A program made the translations under genes and the position numbers. Below, one piece after another: positions 7,890 through 16,767 of a DNA stretch of 64,000 nucleotides. The notes under the pieces were generated by a model. It saw nothing but the letters and a program-made list of their open reading frames with translations, made no database searches and was not told where the DNA came from. The stretch's first letter is position 1. Each line of letters begins with the position of its first letter. Origin of the DNA: an uncultured Bulleidia sp. (GTDB lineage: Bacteria > Bacillota_I > Bacilli_A > Erysipelotrichales > Erysipelotrichaceae); the NCBI GenBank assembly GCA_934754415.1, contig CAKVIS010000002.1, positions 43,280 to 107,279 of the forward strand, written 5' to 3'.

Positions 7890-9107
7890 TTATATAATCT
7901 GTACCAGAAAGTATTTTAAATAATCTGTTTCACTTACCGAAACCAGTACCGGATGATCCGGCGAAGCATGTCTTTCTTCTACTATTCTGACCTGAACACC
8001 AGCCTCTTTTGCGGCATCTTTTAACATCTCTTTAAATTTTTCCACAGGCATAAAATGCGAACAGGAATTTGTAGCAAGATATCCTCCGCGAGGTAATATC
8101 TTCATAGCCTGTGCATTGATTTTTTTATACCCCTGATATGCCTGCAGGAATGTTCTTCTGCTCTTTGTGAATGCAGGAGGATCCAGAATAATAAAGTCAT
8201 AGAAGATATGTTCTCTTCTGACTCTTTCCAGTTCTTCAAACACATCTCCCTGGATAAATTCCACTTTATCTTCAAGATGATTACGTATTGCATTTCTTCG
8301 TGCAGTTTCCAGTGCTGTTTCACTGATATCCAGTGCCACTACCTTCTTTGCCTTACCCATAGCAGCATTTAAAGCAAAGCTGCCTGTATGTGTACAGCAA
8401 TCCAGAATTGTTTTCCCTTCACTCAACGATCTTACTGCTTTACGGTTATATTTCTGATCCAGAAAGAAACCGGTCTTCTGACCATTTTCTACATCCACTT
8501 CAAAATAGATGTCGTTTTCTTTAATTTTCGTTACAGTACTGGCTGGATGTATATCTCCATACCACCCCTTATACTGTAAAAGTCCTTCTTTCTTACGAAG
8601 TTCTCCTTCATTTCTTTCATAGATACCTTCGATAACTTCACCCATCTGTGCAAGTTGCTGTAATAATGCGGCATAAATACAGTCTTTATACTTTTCACAT
8701 CCAAATGAATCCACTTCACTGACAAGAATAGTGTCATATCTGTCAATTGTAAGACCCGGTAATCCATCACTTTCTCCATGTACCAGTCTGCATGCCTTAA
8801 AATCATCTTTCATGACTTCTTTGCGATATTGCAATGCATATTGAATACGTCTTGCAAAGAATGCTTCATCGATTTTATCATTGGCATTAGATGTCAGAAT
8901 ACGGATACGTATCTTGGAATGCAGAGATAAAAAACCTGTACCAAGATAATTATCTTTCATACCAAAGACATCTACAATACTGCCATTTTCAAGATTCTCA
9001 TCTATAGAAACTATTTCATCTTCATATACCCATGGATGTCCGTCATGGATACAATTTGCCTGCTTTTTGGTTACTGTTGCTTTTGCATATATACGTTGTT
9101 GTTTCAT
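7890..9107 (-). CDS. Class I SAM-dependent rRNA methyltransferase, RlmI-like
   Basis: 405 residues. An N-terminal PUA domain (about 1-75, HPWVYEDEI) is followed by an EEHEP-type middle region and a C-terminal Rossmann methyltransferase domain. That domain has VLDCC-type SAM motif ILDCCTHTGSFALNAA, VALDIS, and the catalytic-site motif LDPPAFTKSR. Family members methylate C5 of a cytosine in 23S rRNA (m5C1962 in E. coli). The start was placed at the ATG behind GGAG rather than 14 codons earlier. The exact target nucleotide is not provable here. Confidence 0.88.
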   Translation of the reverse strand: MKQQRIYAKATVTKKQANCIHDGHPWVYEDEIVSIDENLENGSIVDVFGMKDNYLGTGFLSLHSKIRIRILTSNANDKIDEAFFARRIQYALQYRKEVMKDDFKACRLVHGESDGLPGLTIDRYDTILVSEVDSFGCEKYKDCIYAALLQQLAQMGEVIEGIYERNEGELRKKEGLLQYKGWYGDIHPASTVTKIKENDIYFEVDVENGQKTGFFLDQKYNRKAVRSLSEGKTILDCCTHTGSFALNAAMGKAKKVVALDISETALETARRNAIRNHLEDKVEFIQGDVFEELERVRREHIFYDFIILDPPAFTKSRRTFLQAYQGYKKINAQAMKILPRGGYLATNSCSHFMPVEKFKEMLKDAAKEAGVQVRIVEERHASPDHPVLVSVSETDYLKYFLVQII

Positions 9108-9147
9108 AAGTTTTCTCCAACTGCATTGTACCACATACTCAATCATC

Positions 9148-9184
9148 AAAAAAACAGGAACTGTGTGACATGCACAATTCCTGT
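9148..9184 (-). terminator. Terminator of nucleoside ABC transporter operon
   Basis: On the minus strand a stem beginning ACAGGAA and closing TTCCTGT, with further internal pairing of TGTG and CACA, is followed by seven T. It lies directly after the last permease gene and before the RlmI-like gene. Confidence 0.8.
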
Positions 9185-9206
9185 CAATGCATAGTTTATG
9201 AATACT

Positions 9207-10151
9207 TTATCCTCTGTGTCCTTTTTCGTATGGTATTCCTTCCGCCTTAGGTGCCGCAGAATTCTGGGGCGTCAATGCCAGAACTACAAGAGAAATAATA
9301 TATGGCATCATATTGTAAACAGTTCCAGGTAAATGCAGAGCAGCGAAGAATCCAATACCTGTATATACATTACTTAAGGCTCTGAAGAATCCGAACAATA
9401 AAGCAGTTAATGCAATCTTATGCGGTTTCCACTGACCAAAAATCATTACTGCAAGAGCAAGGAAACCAAAACCTGCAACACCTACTTCAAACTTCCATTC
9501 AGATACACCTGCTGTAATATAGGTAATACCACCAAGTCCGCCTAAAATACCGGAGATAATGACACCCCACCAGCGCATCTTGTACACGTTAATACCTACA
9601 GAGTCAGCTGCCTGAGGGTTTTCACCACAGGCACGCAGTCTTAAACCAAATCTTGTTTTATACAATAATACAAATCCTATAATTAAAGCTACAGCAGCAA
9701 TTAACATAAACCAGCTGAATTCAAAACTTCCAAGTTTGACAATAAATGCTTTTTTCTGATTTACATATGCCAGAATTGTAGATACATCCTGAGAATTTTT
9801 AGAAGAGTTATATCCTCTTGCCACAATGGCAGCAAGAGCAGTTGCCAGCATATTCATAGCTGTTCCGACCAGGGTCTGATCGGCATTACAGTGAATACTA
9901 GCTACACCAAGAAGTAAGGAATACAGTACTCCGAAAGCAACAGCAAACAGACATACTGTAACTACCATGATAAAGGCATTGTCACAGGAAGAAAGAATAT
10001 TCATTGCCATAGCTCCTCCAAGGGCCCCCATAACCATGATTCCTTCAAGTCCCAGGTTGATGATACCGGAATGTTCTGAGAAACATCCACCCAGTGCAAC
10101 AAGTGATAATACTGAAGCAAATATCAAAGTATATTGTAATAGTAAGATCAT
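9207..10151 (-). CDS. Nucleoside/BMP-type ABC transporter permease (second)
   Basis: 314 residues, about eight to nine membrane helices, of the branched-chain/sugar-type permease fold. GGCFSEHSGIINLGLEGIMVMGA (first 40 residues; motif in pieces) and RACGENPQAADSVGINV are hallmarks of the YufQ/NupQ and BmpD-associated permeases. It forms the membrane channel with the neighbouring permease for import of nucleosides, guanosine in B. subtilis NupNOPQ. It overlaps the upstream permease by four bases (ATGA-type) and ends at a terminator. Confidence 0.92.
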   Translation of the reverse strand: MILLLQYTLIFASVLSLVALGGCFSEHSGIINLGLEGIMVMGALGGAMAMNILSSCDNAFIMVVTVCLFAVAFGVLYSLLLGVASIHCNADQTLVGTAMNMLATALAAIVARGYNSSKNSQDVSTILAYVNQKKAFIVKLGSFEFSWFMLIAAVALIIGFVLLYKTRFGLRLRACGENPQAADSVGINVYKMRWWGVIISGILGGLGGITYITAGVSEWKFEVGVAGFGFLALAVMIFGQWKPHKIALTALLFGFFRALSNVYTGIGFFAALHLPGTVYNMMPYIISLVVLALTPQNSAAPKAEGIPYEKGHRG

Positions 10152-11269
10152 GCCTGTTCACCTTCCTTCTTTTTGGACTTTGTCACCTTTGCCTGACGTC
10201 TGTTCATCAGATTCTTTGTAAATAATACAAAGGCACTTCCGTAAATAATGATACCGAACATCATATCAGAAATCTGCGATGGATACAGCATACGGTCAAT
10301 CAGTGCACCTCCATCCAATACATTTTGAATAAAGAATGACGCAAAGATTGTTCCGATTGGATGTAAACCACCAAGGAATGTTGCGGCGATACCGTTAAAT
10401 CCCATTGCAGGTACGGAAGACTGTGTTGTTTCCCACTTCATATACCCGGATAAGAACAGGAAGCTTGCACCGATTCCAGCCAGTGCACCACCGATAGCCA
10501 GTGTCTTTAAAATATTCTGCTTTTCCTTCATACCGGAATATTTTGCTGCTTCTTTACTGTAACCTGTCGCAATGAGTTCATATCCAAATTTTGTCTTGGT
10601 CAGTACCACCCATAACAGAATGGCAATAATAATCGCTAACGGAATAGCAATTGTCACATTTCTGTTATTGGCAAAAAGTGCACCCAGCCCCATAGAAGGA
10701 ATCAATCCAGATGGATTTACAGAATTGATATCAACAGTATACGGACTTGCCAGATCCTTGGAAGCTGGCTGAGATAAGACAGTATTTACAAGATATAAAG
10801 TAATCCAGTTTAACATGATACCTGAAATAACTTCATTTACATTTCTGTAAGCTTTCAAAGCACCGGTAATCACACCAAGTATTGCACCTGCGATAGCCGC
10901 CATGATAAGGCACACATACCATGGCAGATGGAATATCAAAGCTCCCACAAGAGAAGCACCTGCACCTGCCACATACTGTCCGGCAGCTCCGATATTGAAT
11001 AAACCAACTTTATAACAGAAACAGACACTCAATGCACACATTAACAATGGAGCTGTCTTTACCAGAGTATTTCCCAGAGCTTTCATCTGAGCCGGTGCAC
11101 CGGTACGTGTCAGGAAGTTCAATATAATAGTGATAATTGCCTGTGTGGCTCCATGAGGTGCAATAATCAGCAATACTATATAACTGATCAATACCCCTGC
11201 CAGAATACAAATCAATGAAGTAACTATGGTCTGTACTGCAGAGTTTTGAAAAAATGATTTCTTTTTCAT
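10148..11269 (-). CDS. Nucleoside/BMP-type ABC transporter permease (first)
   Basis: 373 residues with about ten membrane helices. VGLFNIGAAGQYVAGAGAS and the later ATGYSKEAAKYSGM loop match the YufP/NupP permease family, partner of the permease that follows. A Lys/Arg-rich cytoplasmic tail ends the protein. Its start overlaps the ATPase gene by four bases and its end overlaps the second permease by four, so the three are translationally coupled. Substrate (nucleosides) is inferred from the family and the BMP-type binding protein upstream. Confidence 0.92.
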   Translation of the reverse strand: MKKKSFFQNSAVQTIVTSLICILAGVLISYIVLLIIAPHGATQAIITIILNFLTRTGAPAQMKALGNTLVKTAPLLMCALSVCFCYKVGLFNIGAAGQYVAGAGASLVGALIFHLPWYVCLIMAAIAGAILGVITGALKAYRNVNEVISGIMLNWITLYLVNTVLSQPASKDLASPYTVDINSVNPSGLIPSMGLGALFANNRNVTIAIPLAIIIAILLWVVLTKTKFGYELIATGYSKEAAKYSGMKEKQNILKTLAIGGALAGIGASFLFLSGYMKWETTQSSVPAMGFNGIAATFLGGLHPIGTIFASFFIQNVLDGGALIDRMLYPSQISDMMFGIIIYGSAFVLFTKNLMNRRQAKVTKSKKKEGEQA

Positions 11270-12816
11270 GCTTTATCCTCCTCAGTCACATTACGTTTTG
11301 CACCGGACATATATAAGCCCAGTTCTTCCACTGTAGTTTTTTTAGGATCCAGATCTCCGACAATTCTGCCTTCATACATCACAAGAATTCTGTCAGACAG
11401 ATTCATGACTTCTTCCAGTTCCAAAGAAACCAGCAGCACCGCATCACCCTTATCTCTTCTTTTGACGATTTCAGAATGAATAAATTCAATAGCACCTACA
11501 TCAAGACCTCTGGTCGGCTGTACAGCTATCAGCAATTCATGATTTCTGTCCATTTCACGTGCAACAATTACTTTCTGCTGATTACCACCTGACATCTGTC
11601 TTGTAATGGTATCGGAGCCACTGGAACAGCGCACATCATATTCTTCAATCAGTTTATCTGAATACTCATGAATATTCTTTTTCTTTAAGAATCCTGCTTT
11701 ATTGGTAAATTCAGGTTCAAAGTATCTCTGCAATACCATGTTATAGGCAATGGAATAATCCTGCACAAGACCATGCTTTAATCTGTCTTCAGGAATATGA
11801 GACATTTTGGAATTCTTCTCACGGATAGATTTTTTGGTGACATCTTCCCCATCCATGAATACCTGTCCGCTTTCCACAGCATCCAGACCTGTAATACCAT
11901 ATACAAGCTCTGTCTGACCATTTCCATCAATCCCGGCAATACAGACGATTTCGCCTTTTCGCACTTTAAAGCTGACATGATCGACCGCATTCTTATGATG
12001 AAGCCTGGATTTTACAACAAGATCCTTCACTTCCAGCACAACATCGGAAGGTCTGGCTTCTTCTTTCTGCACAACAAGCTGTACATCTCTTCCAACCATC
12101 ATTCTGGAAAGTTCCTTCACAGTCGTTGTTGAAGCATCTACGGTACCAATACATTTACCTCTTCTTAAAACCGTGATTTTATCCGCCACTTCCATGATTT
12201 CATTCAGTTTATGGGAAATAAACAAAATGGATTTTCCTTCTGATGCAAGATTCTTCATGATCTGCATCAATTCTTCAATTTCCTGAGGAGTCAATACAGC
12301 TGTTGGTTCATCAAAAATCAGAATATCATTATCTCTGAACAACATTTTTAATATCTCTGTTCTTTGCTGCATACCAACAGAGATATCTTCGATTTTTGCG
12401 TCAAGATCAACATGCAGACCATATCGTTTACTTAATTCCATGACCTTTTCACGTGCACACTTTGTCTGTAAAATTCCATTCTTTGTTTCTTCAACACCAA
12501 GAATAATATTTTCCAGCACTGAAAAGCACTGTACCAGTTTAAAATGCTGATGAACCATACCGATACCTAATGCATTGGCATCATTAGGATTTTTGATAGA
12601 TACCTCTTTCCCGTTAATGCAGATTTTCCCTTCTTCTGCCTGATACAAGCCAAAAAGAACGGACATCAACGTGGATTTACCTGCACCATTTTCTCCCAGT
12701 AACGCATGAATTTCTCCGGGTTTTACCTGCAGAGTAATATCATCATTTGCTACAATGTTTGGAAAACGTTTGGTGATATGCAACATTTCTATTGCATAAG
12801 GTACTGAATTTTCCAT
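11266..12816 (-). CDS. Nucleoside/sugar ABC transporter ATP-binding protein (double ATPase)
   Basis: 516 residues with two fused ATPase domains, as in RbsA/NupO. The first has Walker A GENGAGKST (about 42), signature VGMQQR and Walker B LIFDEPTAVL. The second (from about 260) has a degenerate Walker A (GIDGNGQTEL), signature SGGNQQK, and Walker B-like LLIAVQPTRGLDVGA. Two asymmetric halves are normal for this family. A GGAGG site precedes the ATG. It powers the two permeases downstream. Only a weak promoter is visible in the 64-base gap upstream. Confidence 0.94.
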   Translation of the reverse strand: MENSVPYAIEMLHITKRFPNIVANDDITLQVKPGEIHALLGENGAGKSTLMSVLFGLYQAEEGKICINGKEVSIKNPNDANALGIGMVHQHFKLVQCFSVLENIILGVEETKNGILQTKCAREKVMELSKRYGLHVDLDAKIEDISVGMQQRTEILKMLFRDNDILIFDEPTAVLTPQEIEELMQIMKNLASEGKSILFISHKLNEIMEVADKITVLRRGKCIGTVDASTTTVKELSRMMVGRDVQLVVQKEEARPSDVVLEVKDLVVKSRLHHKNAVDHVSFKVRKGEIVCIAGIDGNGQTELVYGITGLDAVESGQVFMDGEDVTKKSIREKNSKMSHIPEDRLKHGLVQDYSIAYNMVLQRYFEPEFTNKAGFLKKKNIHEYSDKLIEEYDVRCSSGSDTITRQMSGGNQQKVIVAREMDRNHELLIAVQPTRGLDVGAIEFIHSEIVKRRDKGDAVLLVSLELEEVMNLSDRILVMYEGRIVGDLDPKKTTVEELGLYMSGAKRNVTEEDKA

Positions 12817-12880
12817 AATAACTCCTCCATTTTCTTATGAATTATTTTATTCTATTTTCATATATATTTGCACTTAATTT

Positions 12881-14014
12881 TTACACTTTACAGGTGGAGG
12901 AAGAAATCTCTGTCCCTTTCTTTAAGGTCCCTGCCACATCCAGCAAACCATATCTGCCAGTATATTTTACATAGGATTTTCCCTGATAAAGAGCAGTCAC
13001 ATCTTCAAAGATAAACTCCGTCACTTCTGTACCGGTTTCATCTATAAACCCCCATTCCCCGTCTTTCATGACAGGACAATAGCCATCTTCAAACCACAGT
13101 ACATCCTGATATGGTTCCGCATTGATAATTTCACCTGTTTCAAGACTGACAATATCTTTAGATGCAATATCCTTTGAATATATATCCGTCATGCAGGTAA
13201 TGTCCACAGGTTCATGTGCAGTCACATAATATCCATTTACAAGAGTATCTGTATTCTGGATACCATTGCAAGGTACATAATCGTAAATCTGTAAAATATT
13301 ACCCTCATTATCCATTTTTGCCATACCTGTCCAGACATCATCTGTAAAATTCGTACAGTTGTCTACTACCGGCACATAACAGATATCCGGAAGATTCAGA
13401 TACGATACATCCACCTCTTTAAATGGTTTGATGAAAGATGCGTCTTCATACATATACATGTTATAGATAAAAACTTCCTGATGCATCACAAACGGATGAA
13501 ACGGATAATCTCCTGCCATCATACCATGGGTTATTTCTTCCCCTGCAGTCAAATCCTGATCCAGCTGATAAAGGACACCGTTTTGTTTTACGATATAAGA
13601 ATAATATTCCTTTGCCTCAAGAGGATTCTTTTCCCCTGAACAACTCTGTAAAGGTTCTATATCTTTTAACAGAACAGCACCTGTATCGTCCAGAATGGCA
13701 TACGTTCCATTTAAGGTACAGGTAAACATATTTGAAGGATACTCAACATCGACAATATCCGATGTATGATTCTGCCAGGAGGAAGAATATCCTGTCATTT
13801 CAAGATACCAGCATGCTCTGGAAGGCTGTCTGTAATATCCCTGTATTACATTATCTATGTTTTCGTATTCTAAAGAAGGCTCTATAGCCCATATCACCTT
13901 ATGTAAAATACCTGCGGGTTCTTTATCAGATTGCACAACAGTATTTGAAGCACAGGCTGTACACAAAGAGACCATGACAGGTATAACGTATGATTTCACT
14001 ATTTTGGATGGCAT
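12881..14014 (-). CDS. WG-repeat lipoprotein, unknown function
   Basis: 377 residues. A signal peptide ends in the lipobox-like LCTAC (Cys about residue 21), so it is probably anchored on the outer face of the membrane. The body is beta-rich. The C-terminal part has WG/KWG-type repeats (DGEWGFIDETGTEVTEF, then GRYGLLDVAGT) and the earlier NGTYAILDDTGAVLL is a weaker copy. Such repeats are common in surface proteins of unknown role. It lies between the solute-binding protein and ATPase genes of the nucleoside transporter, but behind a strong terminator. Confidence 0.75.
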   Translation of the reverse strand: MPSKIVKSYVIPVMVSLCTACASNTVVQSDKEPAGILHKVIWAIEPSLEYENIDNVIQGYYRQPSRACWYLEMTGYSSSWQNHTSDIVDVEYPSNMFTCTLNGTYAILDDTGAVLLKDIEPLQSCSGEKNPLEAKEYYSYIVKQNGVLYQLDQDLTAGEEITHGMMAGDYPFHPFVMHQEVFIYNMYMYEDASFIKPFKEVDVSYLNLPDICYVPVVDNCTNFTDDVWTGMAKMDNEGNILQIYDYVPCNGIQNTDTLVNGYYVTAHEPVDITCMTDIYSKDIASKDIVSLETGEIINAEPYQDVLWFEDGYCPVMKDGEWGFIDETGTEVTEFIFEDVTALYQGKSYVKYTGRYGLLDVAGTLKKGTEISSSTCKV

Positions 14015-14037
14015 ATTTTTTCCTGTTTTCTACTAAC

Positions 14038-14043
14038 ATTATA
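14038..14043 (-). promoter_or_regulatory. Probable -10 box of the WG-repeat lipoprotein gene
   Basis: TATAAT on the minus strand lies about 12 bases beyond the T-run of the preceding terminator and 24 bases before the ATG. No good -35 is visible; the spacer region is occupied by the terminator. Confidence 0.45.
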
Positions 14044-14054
14044 GGGGAAATCAC

Positions 14055-14086
14055 AAAAAAAAGAAGATAAGATTTCTCTTATCTTC
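14055..14086 (-). terminator. Strong terminator directly after the BMP lipoprotein gene
   Basis: Perfect ten-base stem GAAGATAAGA / TCTTATCTTC with a four-base loop and eight T. It separates the solute-binding protein from the rest of the transporter operon and probably allows higher expression of the binding protein. Confidence 0.9.
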
Positions 14087-14099
14087 CCAAACATGTCAA

Positions 14100-15245
14100 T
14101 TACTTGATATTGCCTTCAAATTCAACATGAGCAACTGTGGACATATCTGTATCTACTGCATTATCAATCTTAATCTTGCCATTGTAGATATCAGCCACAA
14201 GTGCCTTGTAATCATCTTCTGTGAAGTTATCACCAAACTGTGTGCTGGATGGTAACTGAACATAGTTTTCTTCTGGATTTTCAGAAACAAGACCGAGGTT
14301 CATCAGCTTGCCACTGTATTCGTCCCATTTACCGTCATGAATAGCTGTTAATAATGTTTCTACAGTTGCAGAAAGACCCTTCATAGCAGAAGTAACTGTT
14401 AAGCCTTCACCGTATTTACCATCAATTGTAGGAGCCTGGTCAACGTCAACACCGATAACCTTGCCGTTTGTCTTAACAGCAGCTTCAGCAGCAGATGTAT
14501 AGATAGCACCTCCACAAGCAAATACTAATTCTGTTCCGCCACCATACCATGTGTCCATACGAGCTGTAATATCCGCATCACCAAAGAACTGGTTACCATA
14601 TGCATATTTGATTTCAAGATCCTTTACACCCATTTCTTCAGCAGCAGCGTTAGCACCCTGAACGAAACCATATCCATAACGGATAACTGCAGGTACTGCC
14701 ATACCACCTAAGAAACCTAACTTCTTGTAGCCTAACTTAACAGCAGCTACGCCAGCCATGTAGCCGGCAATTTCTTCCTGATATACTGCACAGAATACAT
14801 TATCACTCTGCCAGTCAGTTTCTCCGGAAGCGGAATCCAGATCAAACTGAGATACATCCAATGCCACAAACTTTGTGTCAGGATATGTACCAGCTTCATC
14901 AACTACGCTCTTTGCAAATGCATATCCAGGCATAACGATAACGTTGTAACCTTCTTCAATAGCCTTTTCAATAGAAGACTCTCTGTCTGCGTCGGAGTCA
15001 CTTGCCGGTTTGTAATAGTTGAATTCCACACCGTTCTTTTCACTCCATGCCTTTGCACTTTCATAAGTTGTCTGGTTAAAAGACTGGTCAGTAATGTCAC
15101 CATAGTCAGTGATCATTGCTACCTTCATGTCGGATGCTGATTTATCAGAATCAGAACCCTTGTTTGCATCAGAATCAGAGCCACCACATGCTACTAAGGA
15201 TAAGCTCATTACTCCTGCAAGAGATGCTTTTAGTAATTTTTTCAT
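14100..15245 (-). CDS. BMP-family nucleoside-binding lipoprotein of ABC transporter
   Basis: 381 residues. Signal peptide with lipobox LVAC (Cys 20), followed by a Ser/Asp-rich linker (about 22-38) and a periplasmic-binding-protein fold of the BMP/Med/PnrA family (KVAMITDYGDITDQSFNQ near residue 42; LGFLGGMAVPAV and GVDVDQAP further on). Family members bind nucleosides; NupN and PnrA are examples. It delivers substrate to the downstream permeases. The promoter carries a cre-like site over its -35, so carbon catabolite control is likely. Confidence 0.94.
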   Translation of the reverse strand: MKKLLKASLAGVMSLSLVACGGSDSDANKGSDSDKSASDMKVAMITDYGDITDQSFNQTTYESAKAWSEKNGVEFNYYKPASDSDADRESSIEKAIEEGYNVIVMPGYAFAKSVVDEAGTYPDTKFVALDVSQFDLDSASGETDWQSDNVFCAVYQEEIAGYMAGVAAVKLGYKKLGFLGGMAVPAVIRYGYGFVQGANAAAEEMGVKDLEIKYAYGNQFFGDADITARMDTWYGGGTELVFACGGAIYTSAAEAAVKTNGKVIGVDVDQAPTIDGKYGEGLTVTSAMKGLSATVETLLTAIHDGKWDEYSGKLMNLGLVSENPEENYVQLPSSTQFGDNFTEDDYKALVADIYNGKIKIDNAVDTDMSTVAHVEFEGNIK

Positions 15246-15281
15246 TATGATTACTTTCCTTCCCGCGTTTTCGCTACCCTT

Positions 15282-15310
15282 ATTCTAGAATGTATTGAAA
15301 GCGATTGCAA
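15282..15310 (-). promoter_or_regulatory. Promoter of the BMP lipoprotein gene
   Basis: Read on the minus strand: -35 TTGCAA (15310-15305), 17-base spacer, -10 TAGAAT (15287-15282). The transcript would start about 30 bases before the ATG. A cre-like site overlaps the -35. Confidence 0.75.
15296..15309. promoter_or_regulatory. cre-like site (CcpA operator) over the BMP promoter
   Basis: TGAAAGCGATTGCA fits the cre consensus TGWAANCGNTNWCA with one mismatch. It overlaps the -35 box, a position expected to give repression when preferred sugars are present. No CcpA gene is in the window. Confidence 0.6.
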
Positions 15311-15338
15311 ATGTATTCCTTCTTTTTTTTGCTATTCC

Positions 15339-15380
15339 TTAACATTTCTTTGATGTTAACTTCTGAGTTTCTAGTATAAT
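15339..15380 (+). promoter_or_regulatory. Promoter region with inverted repeat upstream of RlmD-type gene
   Basis: TATAAT (15375-15380) is a good -10; TTGATG (15350-15355) is a possible -35 with a long 19-base spacer. A seven-base inverted repeat TTAACAT-N7-ATGTTAA (15339-15359) covers the -35 and could be an operator. The binding protein is unknown. Confidence 0.5.
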
Positions 15381-15405
15381 TGTGCATGCCCGGGAGTGAA
15401 TATAT

Positions 15406-16767
15406 ATGGAAAAAGTAAATATAGTAAAAATGGGAATCAATGGTGAAGGCATTGGTTACCTGAATAAAAAACCAATCTTTGTCAGTGGTGCTCTTCCAAA
15501 GGAGTACGTTGATGTATATGTTACGGAAGAAAATCCGACGTATGCCAAAGGTTCTGCTTCACACATTATTGAGGCAAGTAAAGATCGCATTTCCCCACAG
15601 TGTAAACATCAGAAAGAATGCGGCGGATGTGCTCTTGGAATCCTCAACTATAAATCACAGTGTTATTACAAAAAGACACTGCTGACAGAAGCTTTATATA
15701 AATATGCACATATACGTAAGGAACTTGTTAGAGAAGTACATACCAACAGAGTAACAAAAGGATATCGCAATCAATGTAAGATGCCTGTACAGGAAAGTCA
15801 TCACAGACTGACATGTGGTCTGTATGAAGCTGGCACCAATCACTTCAAACCAATGGACAAGTGTCTTGTACAGGATAAACAGCTGGAAGAGGTGCGCTCC
15901 AATATACTGAAAGTCTTAAACAAAGCACACTTTCCTGCGTATGACGCAAGAAAAATGAAAGGTCTTCGTTATCTTGTCATCCGCACCATTGACAATCAGA
16001 GTCAGTGTACTTTAATTACAGGCAAAGATACTTTAAGCGAAAAACTGATTGAAGATATCTATGCCATAGATTCCGTACAGTCTGTTTTCCAGTCCATCAA
16101 CACACAGAGAAAAGGTGTGGATATCTTTGGAAGTAAAGTCAGACTGTTAAAAGGTGAAGAAACACTTCAAACCACATGGGATGATTTCTCCATCTCCCTC
16201 TCTCCAAGATCTTTCCTGCAGTTAAATACAGAAATGGCAAAAGAACTCTATTCCATGGTTATCAGTAAAGTGGACCCATGTGAAACACTTGTTGAAGCCT
16301 ATTGCGGTATCGGTTTAATGTCCTTACTTGCAAGTAAGAAAGCCCAGCATGTCATTGGTATTGAATCTATTCCTGAAGCTATTGAAAATGCAAAAGTAAT
16401 TGCGGAAGAAAACCACATAGAAAATGTAGAATATCTTCTTGATGATGCGGCTGAAGGGTTACAGAAAGTTCTGCAAAAGACAAATGTCAATACACTGCTT
16501 GTTGACCCTCCTCGTTCCGGTATGGATGATGCCATGCTGGAAACAATTCTGTCTTCCTCCATTGAAAAGATTATTTATGTATCCTGCAACCCTGCAACAC
16601 TCGCAAGAAATCTGAAGGTACTAAAGAAAAACTATCAGGTGCTGACAGTTATTCCTTATGACCTGTTTCCAAATACACCACACATTGAAAGTATTACGGT
16701 CTTGTCACGAAACGGTGTAAAGTCTGGAAAGAAAGCTAAAAAATATGAAGTACCAGTTACAGAATAA
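15406..16767 (+). CDS. rlmD: 23S rRNA (uracil-C5)-methyltransferase, RlmD/RlmCD type
   Basis: 453 residues. An N-terminal TRAM domain (about 1-60) is followed by an Fe-S cysteine set (CKHQKECGGCALG, about 67-79), then the C-terminal Rossmann domain with VEAYCGIGLMSLLA, LLVDPPRSGMD and the catalytic CNPATLARN loop (Cys about 395). It makes m5U in 23S rRNA using SAM. Firmicute members can modify one or two sites; the specificity is not deducible. The next gene overlaps its end by 23 bases, so the two RNA-modifying enzymes are coupled. Confidence 0.92.
   Translation: MEKVNIVKMGINGEGIGYLNKKPIFVSGALPKEYVDVYVTEENPTYAKGSASHIIEASKDRISPQCKHQKECGGCALGILNYKSQCYYKKTLLTEALYKYAHIRKELVREVHTNRVTKGYRNQCKMPVQESHHRLTCGLYEAGTNHFKPMDKCLVQDKQLEEVRSNILKVLNKAHFPAYDARKMKGLRYLVIRTIDNQSQCTLITGKDTLSEKLIEDIYAIDSVQSVFQSINTQRKGVDIFGSKVRLLKGEETLQTTWDDFSISLSPRSFLQLNTEMAKELYSMVISKVDPCETLVEAYCGIGLMSLLASKKAQHVIGIESIPEAIENAKVIAEENHIENVEYLLDDAAEGLQKVLQKTNVNTLLVDPPRSGMDDAMLETILSSSIEKIIYVSCNPATLARNLKVLKKNYQVLTVIPYDLFPNTPHIESITVLSRNGVKSGKKAKKYEVPVTE

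Noticed and set aside
15246..15405. Purine riboswitch ahead of the nucleoside transporter
   Set aside because: The leader between the predicted start and the ATG is about 30 bases, too short, and no purine-aptamer core is visible.
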